DNA from: Nannochloropsis salina CCMP1776
Lineage: Eukaryota; Sar; Eustigmatophyceae; Eustigmatales; Monodopsidaceae
Reading direction: 5' to 3'
Length of the DNA stretch: 64,000 bases
Assembly (NCBI GenBank): GCA_004565275.1
Contig: SDOX01000122.1
Location: 632,642 to 696,641 of the forward strand
The notes beneath the pieces are model-generated. The model had not been told where the DNA came from. It did not search any database and saw only the letters and a program-made list of their open reading frames with translations. The position numbers were made by a program, and so were the translations under genes. Below, piece by piece: positions 1 to 12,364 of the stretch (its first letter is position 1; the number at the start of each line of letters is the position of its first letter).

Positions 1-2070
1 TGCTACCCTCTCCGCCGGAGGTTCCCGTGAAGACTTCAATGGCCCGCAATCGAGACACCTGTGGGCGTTTGAGTACCCTTGATTGCCGTGCATAATTCAC
101 CCATGCAGGCAAGGCCGAAAATTCAAGAACTGCATTCCCCAAATGAAGGGAGGCGGAGGAGGAGGACGAGGGAAGTTGCAGGACAGAGGCGAGGACGCTC
201 ACGATAGCCCTGGCGTGGGAAGCACTCGCAGCGACGTAGTGCAAACGCATTATTGTCTTGACTCCTTGGTTCACCATTGACAGCTGGTTAGCATGTATGG
301 CAGGGGTGTGGTGAAGAGGGCGAGTGAGTCATAGATTGAAGTTCTCCAAGGAGGGGATGGCGACGCATTAACAACAACCTCCTGATGCCTCCGCGCACGT
401 GAGTCTGGAAAACTCTGCTCTTCCACAAAAAAATGAATTTTTACGTTTGGATGAAAAGTCTGCCTATTGCTCCCCTCCCCCGCTTTCCATTCTCCCCCTG
501 GTAGAGGAGATGACAGAAGAAAGCACGCGAACGACGTGAGGTTGCCATTGCAAACTCCTGAAAATTTTCTTTTATTGTGTCGCAGAGATTTGTGGGACGG
601 CAGACCTCTCTATTGTGTACACCGCCCATTTATTTGGAAAGAATAGGAATTTTAGCATTTAAAAACCCATTTGCAAGGAGATGCCGCCATAGCGGTCAAA
701 TACGTATGACTAACAAAGGACGGGTTCACCCTCTTCGAGGGGTCGTGCTCCGTGGAGACGGCCAGCTTCATAGCTGTCAAACACATCACGAAGTCATCTA
801 CCAGCATGAAAAGCATCGTGCTGTGTATGCTTCCTTTTTTCAGTCGTAAGGGTGCTTTTAAAGGGATTCCCTCTCCACTCCATTTGGACGCACGGGTGAA
901 TGCACAAGCGAGTGTATGTAGAAGCTCTGAATGCTAGTTCACCGTATCACAGTTTTTGTATCACCCGAGAGTCTTGAGAGGAAAAAAATAAGGGAAACAG
1001 TAAACGAAACGATAACTTCGACGAATCAAGGGGAAAATGATAGAGTATCGCGAATAGTTACACCATACACACTACACCGCCTGCTCAGAAAAAATGATGA
1101 GCTGCGTATAGTTACCATTTTTCGCTACAGCGTCCTTCATGGCCATAACCAGATCTGACAAAGTGTGTGGATCTCATCACAAATAATTTGCTAGCCGTGC
1201 TATATAAATGCGATTCTCGAATTTGAGTAATTCTCAATAGCCACTGATTACATCAAATAAGCCGCTCAGAGGCGGTTTCACGTACATGTAGGGATGATTA
1301 GGCTTCATTGTCAGACATAGTGCCCCAGTTAAGGAAACAATCGTTACATGAATGTCAAAACGTCAACGCGCGACAAGTAGTACACAGGACGTCGGGTAGA
1401 CCGCAAATTCACTCTCAGACACTATCGTGGTCATGTAGCAGGGGGAAAGGGCATAGAATGCAAATAGGTACATGTACTAACTACAATCACGAGAAGACAT
1501 AAAATATACATTTCTATTTTATCGATACGCCCCACGATTCAGACAAAGGAACATAGGAGTGGCGTGTCTGGGACGAAAGCTCCTGTGTCGCCAAAGCTAC
1601 CCGTAGGGACGAGAAGACGCTTGAGCAAAAGCCCTTCAATGTTCCGGCGCAAATCGCCCTGCCAAGCCAACCTGTCCCGCTTGGGCGTGTTCTATACTGT
1701 ACGGCAACATATTGTTGCCAAGTGGGAGGTATCGCTGCCCAAAGATATGTCAATGTATGACTTGTGACTTCCATGACCACGGGCTTTAAATGATACACAA
1801 TAGTAGAAGCCGAGTGAACAAGAAAAGCCGGCCTCCACACTTCATACGGTATGATACACGGAATTTGTGCAGTAGCGGCAAAATGATTTTGGCGTAGCTT
1901 TGAAGAAGGGATTTTTAATCTTCATGCGGGCGCCAAACATAGATGTTGGATTGTTGCGCTATTTTTTGTGGAAGCTGCTGCTTTGAAGATCTTTTAATCC
2001 GGAACATAATAATTTCTGAAAATATCCCATTTCTGCAATTCCGTACATCATATGCTATACAAGGCACCAT
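1..2070. other. No supportable gene; upstream of ABC transporter
   Basis: This stretch is AT-richer than the genes and contains only short, mutually overlapping reading frames on both strands. None resembles a known family. One exon-like piece on the + strand (about 707-937) reads LTKDGFTLFEGSCSVETASF and continues to a stop at 935-937. It has no good start and no partner exon that I can identify. The end nearest 2071 probably holds the promoter and 5' UTR of the ABC transporter. Confidence 0.5.
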
Positions 2071-5000
2071 ATGGCGTCTATTGATGGGAATGGTAAAGCT
2101 GACGCTCCAGGGGACCAGCTGGTGGAGAAGGAGCGTGAAGTGCAAGAGCTGCGGAGGATACTGGAGCAAGAGCGGGCCCTGGCGCGGCATTGGCGGTATG
2201 TCGCGAGTCACGCGGCACATCAAAACGAACTTCCAAACAAAACCTCTTCGCCTTCAATAGAGGGTCATCCGGGGACGGTGTTGCCGACGCTAACAGTCTC
2301 CGAGCCTCCTCCCCGCAAAAGTTCTTTTGTAGCCCTCCCTTTGACTGCTCCTACCCAACTGGAAGGTGCTACGGGAGTGAATGACGGGAAGAACGCGGCA
2401 GGTGCAATCTTGAATACGAGCGAGTTGGATCTGAAACGTCTGATGGGGACCAGCGTCATCAGGGAGATCGGCGTGGAGAACCACTTTAAGAACCTGGCCT
2501 CCACCCTAGGAGAGTCCCGTCGAAATATAAGCAGCACAAGCGTGCAGATCCAGGATCTTTCTCTCTCGTACATGGTGGAGCAATCCAACAAACGCTTTCT
2601 GAATGTTGGCGAAGCCTTGTTAAACCCTTTCCTGGCTCTCTTGCGGTCGGGCGGGAAGAAGCAAACCTTTCAAGTGAAGGCACTCCAGCACATCACCACC
2701 GCCTTCGCACCGCAGAAATTGTATCTTGTAATAGGCGGGCCGAAATGTGGGAAGACCTCGCTCCTCAAGGCTATCGCCGGCCGCTCTCTGCGGGGTACAG
2801 GCTACAGGCTTTCTGGAAGCGTCCTGTACAACGGGGAGGAGGCCGGGAGCGGCGGCTTTCACATGACTTCGCTGGCGTGCTTCGTGGAGGAGGTGGACAA
2901 CAATGAGGTAGGACGGTACGGGACTGAAAAAGGGTATCGTGTGTTTAGCAATAGTGCCTTGAGAATGACTGACAAGGTCTTTTGTGCCTTCTCTTTGGAC
3001 GTTTTATCCCCCACAGCCCCTTCTCACAGTCCGAGAGACACTCGTGTTTTCAGGAGCCTGCATAGCCCCCGTACCTACCCGGAAGCTGCTTCAGACGGAC
3101 TATGGTCGCGCTCTGGTGGAGTCCCTAGATGTGGACGAGGCCACGAAAAAGGATCTGCGGGCGTGTCGCGGGGTGGGCAGGCCGAAAATCCGATACGCCT
3201 TGGCGAGGCAGAAAGCTGAGACGGTGATGACCCTCTTGGGCTTGCAGGGTTGCGCAGACACCATCATCGGGGATGCCTCGCGGCGAGGTGTCAGTGGAGG
3301 AGAGCGCCGCCGGGTAACGTTGGCTGAGGTGCTGATGGGCGAGTACTCCGTCACGTGCTTGGACGAGATTTCGAACGGGCTGGACAGCGCCGCCGCTTTC
3401 GACATCGTTCGCATGGCTAGAGCCAGTGTTCAGGCTTTCCAGTACTGCTCCATCATTGCCCTCAACCAGCCCGCGCCTGAGGTCTTGGCGCTCTTCGACC
3501 AGGTGCTCGTCCTCAGAAAGGGAGCGCTCGTCTACCAGGGCCCCCCCGACGAGGCTAAAGGCTACTTCGAAGGACTCGGTTTCCGGTGCCCGCCCAAGAC
3601 TGATGTGGCCGACTTCCTGGTGGGAGTCACTGGCCCCGCTTTCAAAAGCTTTCGGGCGTCATTGGACGAGCTCGCGGAGACTGGAATTTCCCCAGCACAG
3701 GTGCAGTGGCCTGGAAGCACGAAGGATTTCGTGCAACGGTTCAGGAAGAGTGAGCCCGGTCGGCACCTCTTTCAGGAGGCAACGATGAGCCCGCACAAGA
3801 AGGCGAATTCCTCGATTAAAAGGGACAGCAGCGATTCTGGTATCCGCAGAATCTTGGAAGCAGCGTGGAGGGAGAACGAACAGCGGAAATTTCACAACAC
3901 GTGGATGACGAGCTTCGTCATTTGCTTTCACCGGGAGGTAAGAATTCCCACCCGCCATGTCTGAGGCTCATACATTGCTTTACGCAGCGCCCGCTTGCCT
4001 CGTCGCTGCTGTGGCTTCTCATGTTCCGCCTCAAATATATGCATCGGTTGCCTTATCGACTCCCATTCGAAAACACAGTTTAAACTCACGTTCCGGGACC
4101 GGAGCTACGTCGTTTCCCGCATCTTGCAAGATATTTTCCTCGGTGCTCTCACGGGTTTAGTTTTCCTGAACTTGAGGACCGAGGCTGTGGCCACTCGATT
4201 TGGTGCTCTTTATCAGTCTCTTCTCACCATCGCATTCCAGACAGCAGCTTGCATTCCGGCTTATTTCGTTAGGCGCCACGTCTTCTATAAGCAAAAAAAT
4301 GCAGGATTTTTCTCCTGCAGCTCCTATCTCTTAGCCAGCACCACCGCCTCGGCTCCCTTAGTTCTTCTGGACGCGGTCCTCTTTGGAACGCTGGTCTACT
4401 GGTGTGCAGGTTTTGCCCGGGATCAACATGGCTTACACTTCTTCGTCTTCCTCGCGCACTTGACAATGGTGGGGTGGGCCATGATGTCCTTCTTCAAGCT
4501 GACAACTTTTTTGACTGCGAACCTGACGAGTGCCGCCGCAGCCTCAGGCATAGTCACTTTCTTCTTGCTCCTTTTCTCCGGCTTCATTATCTCTGTCAAA
4601 GATGTTCCTAATTTTTATACATGGGTAATGTTTCTCAATCCTCTTTTCTATGGCTTTCAAGGCCTCGCGGTCAATGAATTTATCGCTAAAAATTACGGCG
4701 CCCTGCTCCCGGGATCCACAGAAACTATCGGTGAGACAGTGCTAGGTCAGAAAGGACTGTTTACGGATTCGCGATGGGTGTGGTGGGGTCTGCTAGCGAA
4801 CCTCGGAATTACTCTGTTTTATCTGTGCCTTACACAAGTGGCGATGATGTATCTTGAATGGTTACAGCCTGTGAGCAGCGCCGATACAACGCCAGAGGAG
4901 GCGATCGCACAGAGTTCTCTAGCATTGAGGGGTCCGGGGCTCTTGCGTCGTCAGACAACGGAGAGGCATCTAGAGCTGGATAGAGAGGAAAGTGATGTCG

Positions 5001-7380
5001 ACGAGGACGGGTATAGCTGGACTAGCGAGAGCGTACAGTCTTGGGGCGTAGAGAGCAGCACGAACACCATTACGGCCTTCCGTTCTTTCAGCGGGCTGAG
5101 AGGTGGCGCGGAAGACGACGAGGACGCCTCCAGCACGAATACTTCTGAGCGAGGGGGTGCCCGGCAAGGAGGTATGGGGAATTCGGTGGACGAAGAGACC
5201 AAAGAGGCGGAGGGCCTGGCGAAGGACGACGCGCGGGGGGTGAAGTTTTCTGGACAGGTGGCCGAGCACACGTACGGTAAGGAGACTGTGCGTCCCAAGA
5301 ATGAAAATCTGGCCCATTCTGTCTTGCCGAGAGCCGTATCCTCGGTCAAGCTGCTCGCTGACTTGAGGAATGGAAAAAGTTCGACATGGCAGTTGGAAGC
5401 TGTCAAAGCTATACCATTTGTACCTACGGCCTTAACATTCGAAAATTTATGGTACAGCGTACCCGTGAATGGTAACGAAACAGTGGACTTGCTTAAAGGC
5501 GTGAGTGGAAGTGTAGCGCCGGGGTGTATGATGGCTCTAATGGGCTCCTCCGGCGCTGGTAAGACCACCCTCTTGGATGTTTTGGCGGGACGCAAGACAG
5601 AAGGGAGCATAAGGGGAGAGATTCTGGTGAACGGGGTACCTTTGAGCTCTGACGTTTTCAAAACGATCTCGGCCTACGTGGAGCAGTTCGGCTGTATATC
5701 TCCCTACATGACCGTAGCGGAGGCTCTGCAGTTCAACGCCGAGCTTCGATTGCCAAAAGAGGTCTCCGCTCCCAGGTGTCGGCACTTAGTTGGGGATGTC
5801 CTTACCCTGCTCGAGCTCGACCCGATTGCCAACGAGGTGGTAGGAGCGCCAGGCGCCGGATTATCTTTCGAGGAGCTCAAGCGTGTCACGATCGGGTGCG
5901 AAGTGGTGGCGAACCCGAGCATTCTTTTTCTGGATGAGCCCACCACGGGGCTGGATGCACGAGCGGCCTTTCTAGTCGTGCGCGTCATGCGCAAGCTGGC
6001 ACAAACCGGCCGGGCCATTATATGTGAGTTACTCACAAGCTGTAGCTAGAAGTATCTAGAAAGAGTTTGCGCAGGGAACTTTTATCCATCTTCCATTCTG
6101 TGAAAAGCAGAGTAAAATATTGGTCTCTCACTGCTACCCAAAATTTCTTAATGACAGGCACCATTCACCAGCCCTCCAAGGAAATTTTCAACTTTTTCGA
6201 TTCCCTCCTCCTGCTTAAGCGAGGCGGGCAGACAGTTTTCTGCGGACCTTTGGGTGCCGACTCGATCCATTTAATTGATTACTTCCGCTCTATTCCTGGT
6301 ACTCCAGCCCTGGACCCTGGGGAGAACCCGGCCACGTGGATGCTGGAGTGCCTGGGGGCCGGAACAGGGATAGGAGCGGCGGTGACGGCGTGCAACTACG
6401 TGGCGGAATGGGAGACGAGCGCTTTGTGCGCTTCTAACATCGAAACCTTGCGTACATTGACACAAACCCCCTCAGACGCTCAACAGGCTGTCATGGCCTC
6501 CTTGAAAACCCGGGAGAGAGCAAGCTTCGGAAAACAGTTGCTCGTCTGTCTGCGTCGCGCCTGGAGGTCTCTGTGGCGCATGCCCGAGTACCAAATCGCG
6601 CGAGTGCTCGGGAGCGGGGTCATGGGCTTGATACTAGGATCGCTCTACTTCCGACAAACGCAGGACACTGTCGCGGGCCTGGTCTCTTTCATGGCTCTCC
6701 TCTTCCTCGCCACCACTTGCGTGTCCAACATTAACTCCACAGCAGTTCTGCAAGTGGTGGCCTTGGAAAAGACGAGCTTTTGCCGGGAGCATTACAACCG
6801 CATGTATCAAGTTGGGGCATACACGCTTTCGTGGTTCTTGTGCGAGATACCCTGGGTCTTGTTGCAGACTCTGCTTTACTCCGCGACCTTCTATCCTACC
6901 TGCAATTATAATTTGGCGCCTTGGCGGATAGGATGGTTTTTCATCTTCTCCTTCATGTATCTCCTCTTCTCAACCGCCTTTGGGCAGGCGGTCGCTGCCA
7001 TCTGTCCTTCTGTGCAGGTTGCACAAATTTTACTGAATTGCTTGGTGCCCATCTTTAGCATGATGAGTGGGATGGTCATAATTCCGGAGGACTTGCCGGG
7101 CAAGTGGAAGTTCCTGTGGGTTTTGACGCCATTGAACAAAGTGTTTGAGGGACTTGTAGTCACCCAGTGGGGCAATGACAACCAAGGGAGCATCGGCTTT
7201 TTTAGCATCAAGAATAAGCAGTTCGAAGAACTGACGCGTTGGGAGTTCGTAAAGGATTTTTTTGGCACTTTTGCGCTGGAGCACCGCTTCCGTAATATCG
7301 GAGTTCTGATTGCCTTCGTTGCCGTGTGTAACATTGGCTATTACCTTGCCCTCAGGTTTGGCAAGCATGAAAATCGGTAG
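2071..7380 (+). CDS. PDR/ABCG-type full-size ABC transporter, 4 exons
   Basis: Predicted 1641-aa membrane pump of the pleiotropic drug resistance subfamily, which exports lipids or xenobiotics using ATP. Exons are 2071-2907, 3017-3937, 4079-6023 and 6158-7380. The introns (109, 141 and 134 bp) are GT-AG, and splicing restores the family sequence across each junction (for example RAIIC-TIHQPSKE). The order is the PDR one, NBD-TMD-NBD-TMD. NBD1 has Walker A GGPKCGKTSL, signature VSGGERRRV and Walker B VTCLDEIS. NBD2 has Walker A GSSGAGKTTLL and Walker B ILFLDEPTTGLD. The NBD2 signature is LSFEELKRV, a variant of the usual LSxEQRKR. Hydrophobic TM clusters follow each NBD, and a long acidic Ser-rich linker precedes NBD2. 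The ATG at 2071 opens the frame. Substrate and membrane are unknown. Confidence 0.93.
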
Positions 7381-8254
7381 ACTGAGGATTGGATAATGCA
7401 ATTTCAAGACTCACAGGATTCCTCACATGAGGAACTGGACTACTCTGACGGAGGGTTGAGAGATGTCTATAAAACGATAATAGGGGACCTTTGATATATA
7501 TGACATATTTTTCGATCACAATACACGGGCAAGGAAGATGATTGGTTCAAAACAGGCGATTTATGAATAGATAATAGCATGACAGGAAACGAGACGTACG
7601 GGATAAGTGAATGTATGTAAGGGGGGTCTTGCGAATCCGGACCACTTTTAATATTCTGTGGACTGATTTTTCTAATTCATTGATCTTCGACCTCTTTTGG
7701 AGGAGCTTGAATGTGTGAACGGAATAAAGATGATGTAGCAAAGTGTTCGTGAAGTGAGTTTCGAGTACACATGGAGGGTACGAGGGACGCGCGGGGTCGC
7801 ATAAAAGTCCAAAGCTTTCAGGTCACTGTCTTCACAGGCTTACACACATTTAAAAACATCTATACAAGTTGCTCTGCCCGCTTGTGGGATTTCTGGCCGC
7901 ATACATCGTGCGCTCAATTAGTTTTTAAGCCGCCGGGCGAGACCGCGACGCAGTCGGCACGTACGACCTAACACCGCCCTCAACTTTAAGACACATCGTG
8001 AAGTCTCTTCAGCGCGTCTCATCCCATGTTTTTTGACCTTTTCATCATCTTTGTGTGCACACAATCACCTCTTCCGGATGATCAAAGACAGAGGTAGATA
8101 ATGACCATTTGACCCACGGAGACTGAAGCTCTTACCTCCTCACTTGATGGTGGTGTTTACGTAGCATCTGAGCTTTTCGTCGCCTCTACTTCACGCTCGC
8201 CTCTTCTTGCTTGCCTGAAGGGCACCCGCTTTTCTTGAAATAAAGGGTGTAGCC
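7381..8254. other. Intergenic: ABC transporter 3' side and PRMT gene 5' side
   Basis: Only short frames with no family resemblance. The segment is probably the transporter 3' UTR followed by promoter and pyrimidine-rich leader of the methyltransferase gene (8160-8254). Confidence 0.5.
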
Positions 8255-10948
8255 ATGCCCTCTCCCTCCCGGTCAAGCTATCATCCTCCACCAGCGGCTA
8301 GCCATCTCTTGCCTGAACATGCGACGGTATTAGCGCAGGTACAGAAAGCCCGAGAAGCCTGGAAAACTCGACGAGACCCAGTAACTGCCGCACCATTGTA
8401 TTTACGCATCTTGCAGCGTGTACCGGAGCTACTGGCCGAGCTTGAAGTTGAATTGGTTGAGTCGATGAGCGCATATGCGGATGCCTTGTTGAAGCAAAAC
8501 AAAGCGACCTCGAGAGCGAGTGCACTGTGGTTGATGGATAATGCCTGTCGGAGTTTGCCAACATCTGGCCTATTGGCGTTCGAATATGGAAGAATATGTT
8601 TCCAGGCTCAGGAATATGTGTCCGCCCTCGAAGCCTTCCGACGAGCTCTACACATTCGTCCCAGGCACCTAGCCGCTCTTGATGCATTGGAGAATCTCAA
8701 GAACTTGGCGCTTGATCGTTGGCATTTCCGCATGCTGAATGACAGAAGTCGGAATGCTAGTTACCAACGAGCCATATTTTCGTGCATTAGGGAGCAAGCC
8801 AGACGGCTCGGGCGCGCTCCCCGCGTGCTGGACGTCGGCACTGGTACTGGCCTCCTGGCATGGATGGCTCTGAAGGGAGGCGCGGGTGACGTGGTGGCTT
8901 GTGAAGTCAATTCTGTCCTTTCCGCGATCGCATCAGGGCTTCTAGACAGAGAAAAGGGACGCGTGCAGGTGCTGAATCTATCCTCCTACGACTTGCATCT
9001 GGACCCGCCCGCAGACGTGATTGTGACAGAGCTGGTGGACTCAGGCTTGCTCGGCGAGCACATTCTACCCGTATTGAGGCATGCACGTCAACATTTGCTT
9101 CGCCAGGGAGGGCGTATACTTCCGCATGCTGCAAGGGTGCACGTGACTGTGGTTGAGTCTGTGGACATACGGCACCGCGCATCCTTGGACGAAGAGGTGC
9201 GTCTCGCTCTGGGAGGGAATGCAAATGACGGCGACGACGATATGGAACATCGTAGTACTGGCATCCACAGCAAAGGTTCAAGCGATAGCGACGGGGACAG
9301 TACGATTCCCGACGTTCGGGCAGAAGAGGGCTACACTTGTGAGTCGATCGCCCGTCTGCCCTGCCTGCGGTTGACGCGGCCGGTGACCATGCCGGAAATT
9401 GCGCTCTCAGATCCGCCCCCTCGAATGGAGACTTTCTCAGAGGCGTCGGTAATTGCTGACATAGACTTGGAGGTGATTGAGGACGGCGTGGCAGATGCTG
9501 TGGCCGTCTGGTTTGACCTGGACTTGCTTCCAAGCAACAGTGAGAGCGACAGGTGCGCTATTTCAACAGCACCGGGGCGTGATGGAAACGGATGGGACCA
9601 AGGATTGTACTTCCTCCCCAAGCACCTGGCGCTCCGTCGCGGGCATGTCTCTCGCTTGCAAATCGCCCTTGTAAAAGATCAGTTGTCGTTCAGATTAAAT
9701 CCGACTTTCACCAAGCCGACGAAGGCGGAAAACGCGAAGGATGCGTCTGTGGTTACCTCGCTTTGCTCATCGCCTTCCAGCGAAAGAGCTGCGACCGAGC
9801 CGTCTGTTTGCCTCCATTCCCCTCCCACTGTGGACATGGCAGAGATGGACATAGCTCACATGAACGACGTGCACCATCACAAGGTTTACCAGCTGGCTAT
9901 CGCGGAAAGGGCGGCTGCTGCTCTACGAGATAACAATTCTCTCACGGCTCTGATAGATTGGAGCGGAAACCTCTCAGTTCTAGGCCTCTTGGCAGCCCGG
10001 TTGCGCGCCTTGGAGGCAGTCCCTGTGACGATATTGACTGGAAGCAAGGAGTCCGCGGCGGCTTTACGCGCACTGGGACGAAGATCGATTTATAGACACA
10101 GGCACTCAGGCATTTACGTCATATCACGTTCTGATGAGAATGCGGGCTCGGCTCTCTCCAGTCTGATTTCAGAGGTGATATTTCGTTGCTCAAAGAAAGA
10201 CAGGAGCATAATCGAAAATGGGAGGCCTGATACTCCTCATTTTCACGTCTTGGTGATACATGACTTTGTTGAGAATACAGGCTGGCTCCGCCAAGGTGCT
10301 GTAGAGGAACTGCGGTTGCTGCACAATCTGTTGCGGTCGCGGTCAGGAAAACTGGCGGACCCAAGCGGCCTGTCGGTGACACTCATGCCCGCAGCCATAT
10401 CCGTCTTTGTGCAGGGAATAGAAGCTCCGGTGCTATTATGCCAAAACTGTTTAGTGCCAGAAAACTTGTTGGGGTTCCCAGCAGAAGAGTTCTTGGATGG
10501 CTTGGGCGTGCGCAAGTTCCGGGAGCTTGATTTGAGCTGCAGTGAGGACTACCGGCCTGTCACCGGCATAACAATGGCATTTCGAGTAGACCTGGAGCAT
10601 GTGGCTTCGGCAAAGGACATGGATAACACGGAACCAGACACTGTTTCCAGGGCGCAGATAGAGCTGCCCGTGCTCGGAGGACAAGAGGGTGCTACGCTTC
10701 ATGCGATTGGCTTCTGGTTTCGCCTGCATCTCGGTCCTCAGAATGAAAAGACGGACAAAAGTGGAATATGTGATGCCGGCATATGCTTTGACACTGGTCC
10801 ATCCGGATTCAATCAGGAGAAGACATCTTACCGACAAGGGGCAATACTCGTTGGTGCAACACCATTGGTGACTGGTGAGCGAGTGCACTTAGAAGTTATG
10901 TGGAGCATTGTTCGCGGGATAGAGATCGTCCTTTTGGGTATTGATTAG
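8255..10948 (+). CDS. PRMT9: PRMT9-like protein arginine N-methyltransferase with TPRs
   Basis: An 897-aa single-exon enzyme predicted to transfer methyl groups from S-adenosylmethionine to protein arginines. Residues about 85-150 form TPR-like helices (ALEAFRRALHIRPRH), as in PRMT9. Next comes the PRMT entry motif RWHFRMLNDRSRN, the SAM-binding motif VLDVGTGTGLLAW and an acidic ribose-binding ACEVN. The double-E loop is TELVDSGLLGEH, with both glutamates present. Residues about 310-365 are a low-complexity acidic and Ser insertion. The second half carries a degenerate Rossmann core (LIDWSGNLSVLGLLAARL), matching the tandem layout of PRMT7/PRMT9, in which the second domain is usually inactive. 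The TPRs and the WHF-MLND motif favour PRMT9 over PRMT7. The ATG at 8255 follows a pyrimidine-rich leader. Confidence 0.85.
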   Translation: MPSPSRSSYHPPPAASHLLPEHATVLAQVQKAREAWKTRRDPVTAAPLYLRILQRVPELLAELEVELVESMSAYADALLKQNKATSRASALWLMDNACRSLPTSGLLAFEYGRICFQAQEYVSALEAFRRALHIRPRHLAALDALENLKNLALDRWHFRMLNDRSRNASYQRAIFSCIREQARRLGRAPRVLDVGTGTGLLAWMALKGGAGDVVACEVNSVLSAIASGLLDREKGRVQVLNLSSYDLHLDPPADVIVTELVDSGLLGEHILPVLRHARQHLLRQGGRILPHAARVHVTVVESVDIRHRASLDEEVRLALGGNANDGDDDMEHRSTGIHSKGSSDSDGDSTIPDVRAEEGYTCESIARLPCLRLTRPVTMPEIALSDPPPRMETFSEASVIADIDLEVIEDGVADAVAVWFDLDLLPSNSESDRCAISTAPGRDGNGWDQGLYFLPKHLALRRGHVSRLQIALVKDQLSFRLNPTFTKPTKAENAKDASVVTSLCSSPSSERAATEPSVCLHSPPTVDMAEMDIAHMNDVHHHKVYQLAIAERAAAALRDNNSLTALIDWSGNLSVLGLLAARLRALEAVPVTILTGSKESAAALRALGRRSIYRHRHSGIYVISRSDENAGSALSSLISEVIFRCSKKDRSIIENGRPDTPHFHVLVIHDFVENTGWLRQGAVEELRLLHNLLRSRSGKLADPSGLSVTLMPAAISVFVQGIEAPVLLCQNCLVPENLLGFPAEEFLDGLGVRKFRELDLSCSEDYRPVTGITMAFRVDLEHVASAKDMDNTEPDTVSRAQIELPVLGGQEGATLHAIGFWFRLHLGPQNEKTDKSGICDAGICFDTGPSGFNQEKTSYRQGAILVGATPLVTGERVHLEVMWSIVRGIEIVLLGID

Positions 10949-11351
10949 CTTTCAATGGAAGGATGAAAAGGAGCATGCACGAAAGATATAAAAATGCAGC
11001 GTTTACGTGCAAGAGTAGGCGAGTTTGCGGAAATTGTCGAGTCGGGTGGAAAGAGAACGATGTTACATAGCATGTGTCCACGATATGACACCATTTGATG
11101 CAGACATAGAATTCAAAAACTTTTGTATGTGTGAAAATTATTAAAAGCAATAATTGCGAAATATGGAGATTCTCTTGCGATCGTTGATCCTTGCTTTCTT
11201 GCGCCCAGGAGCGTCTCAGCTTTTCCGTTCGCGAGGGAGAAAATTGCTGTTTGCTGGGAAGCAAGTATCTATGAGTGTCGCATAGGGACACAAACGATGT
11301 AAGTGACAATAATCAGGACACATAAACAACGTCCTATTGCATTTTCCTATC
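10949..11351. other. Intergenic, 3' sides of PRMT gene and leftward microprotein gene
   Basis: Convergent 3' flank. I see no coding signal here beyond short random frames. Confidence 0.5.
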
Positions 11352-11462
11352 CTAACGGCGTTGCTTCTGATTCTTCTTGGGCTCCTTTTTGACCTTCTCA
11401 ACGTTGGGGACCGCTACGCCTTCCTTGATAGGCTTGGGCTGGCTAGGCTTGTCACGTCCCAT
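11352..11462 (-). CDS. Lys-rich microprotein, 36 aa (paralogue of 12365-12481)
   Basis: A 36-aa frame starting MGRDKPSQPK and ending PKKNQKQRR. No family recognised. The support is comparative. The + strand gene at 12365-12481 encodes a 38-aa protein with the same first ten residues, a shared KEG core and the same C-terminal PKKNQK-x-RR. In these blocks the DNA differs mainly at third codon positions (CCT/CCC, CAG/CAA, AAG/AAA, AAT/AAC, CGT/CGC), as expected under protein-level selection. It is strongly basic, so RNA, ribosome or nuclear association is possible, but that is inference. The frame may extend upstream through a 5' exon: an AG acceptor-like site (TGACAG) lies 29 nt upstream, and the intervening codons read KLFYDSFAF. 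This could therefore be the last exon of a somewhat longer protein. Confidence 0.6.
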   Translation of the reverse strand: MGRDKPSQPKPIKEGVAVPNVEKVKKEPKKNQKQRR

Positions 11463-11574
11463 AAATGCAAAAGAGTCGTAGAAAAGTTTTCCTGTCATTC
11501 ATTAGTGGATACATTCCAATTATGAGTCCGTAAAAGGTTGAAGACGCATATACTATGACGGCATACCATGGCAT
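11452..11574 (-). promoter_or_regulatory. Upstream ORF overlapping the leftward microprotein start
   Basis: An ATG-CCA start 112 nt upstream of the microprotein ATG opens a 40-codon hydrophobic frame (MPWYAVIVYASSTFYG...). It runs into the microprotein start in another frame and stops 8 nt after it begins. The paralogue has an ATG-CCA at almost the same distance (110 nt). It could be a regulatory uORF or the first exon of a spliced gene. Confidence 0.3.
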
Positions 11575-12364
11575 CTCTCGCATGACACCCGGAGATTTTG
11601 ACCAAAAAACCGAAGTTCCGAGGCCTCGATATATGCCACCATGTCCAGATGTGGAAAGTAACTAGGATAGGGCCCTCAGATTTTCAAAACACAATAAAGA
11701 AAAAGTTAAAAAACGATGAAGAAGAAGGCTGACACGCATAGCTGGTAACTTTGAGGGACGCTGGTTGCTGGAGGGACTGCGAGGAGAGGTCCCATTGCTT
11801 GAAATTCAAACGAGGGATTCTTCTTCGATTTCCTTCCTAACTTGACCCCGCCCGGCGGAGCCTTTACAAGCAAGAGAAAGCATAGACGGCCTTCAAAGCC
11901 CACCAAAATCTTCATTTTTTCAAAAAGGCCATACAAAGTCTCCGAGTGTTCAGGGCTTTACAGATTGTCCACGCGGATGAGTAGAAGGCTTCACGAAGCG
12001 TCTCGAGCGATTCGGACTCGAAGAACATCCCTCGTGGAAGGGTCTATTGACTTTGACGGATCCGCACAACTCTCCCGAGGACTTTCCCCCATGCTCTTCG
12101 TGATATCTGCATTTCTTCTTCTTTCTTCTCAAATCGAACCTGACTAGAGTACTTTCCAATTTTATATCTCTTCACGTTAATGCGTCGCATTTCTCAGAGG
12201 GATACACGACTTTTATTTTCATCAATTCGTCTATTTCATTGGACAGATTGTGTAATGCCATCGGATACGACATACTATGTGGCGGCTAAAGGTCTATTCA
12301 CCCTTCCTGTCCTCAAATTACGATTAGCACCACCACACAACAGCCATTTACTTCTCTTTCTATA
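11463..12364. other. Divergent region between the two microprotein genes
   Basis: About 900 bp shared 5' flank of two divergently oriented paralogues. It contains the two upstream ORFs and several overlapping short frames on both strands. A frame at 11842-12147 (+) and one at 11950-12159 (-) read over each other, and neither resembles a known protein. It presumably holds two back-to-back promoters. Confidence 0.4.
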
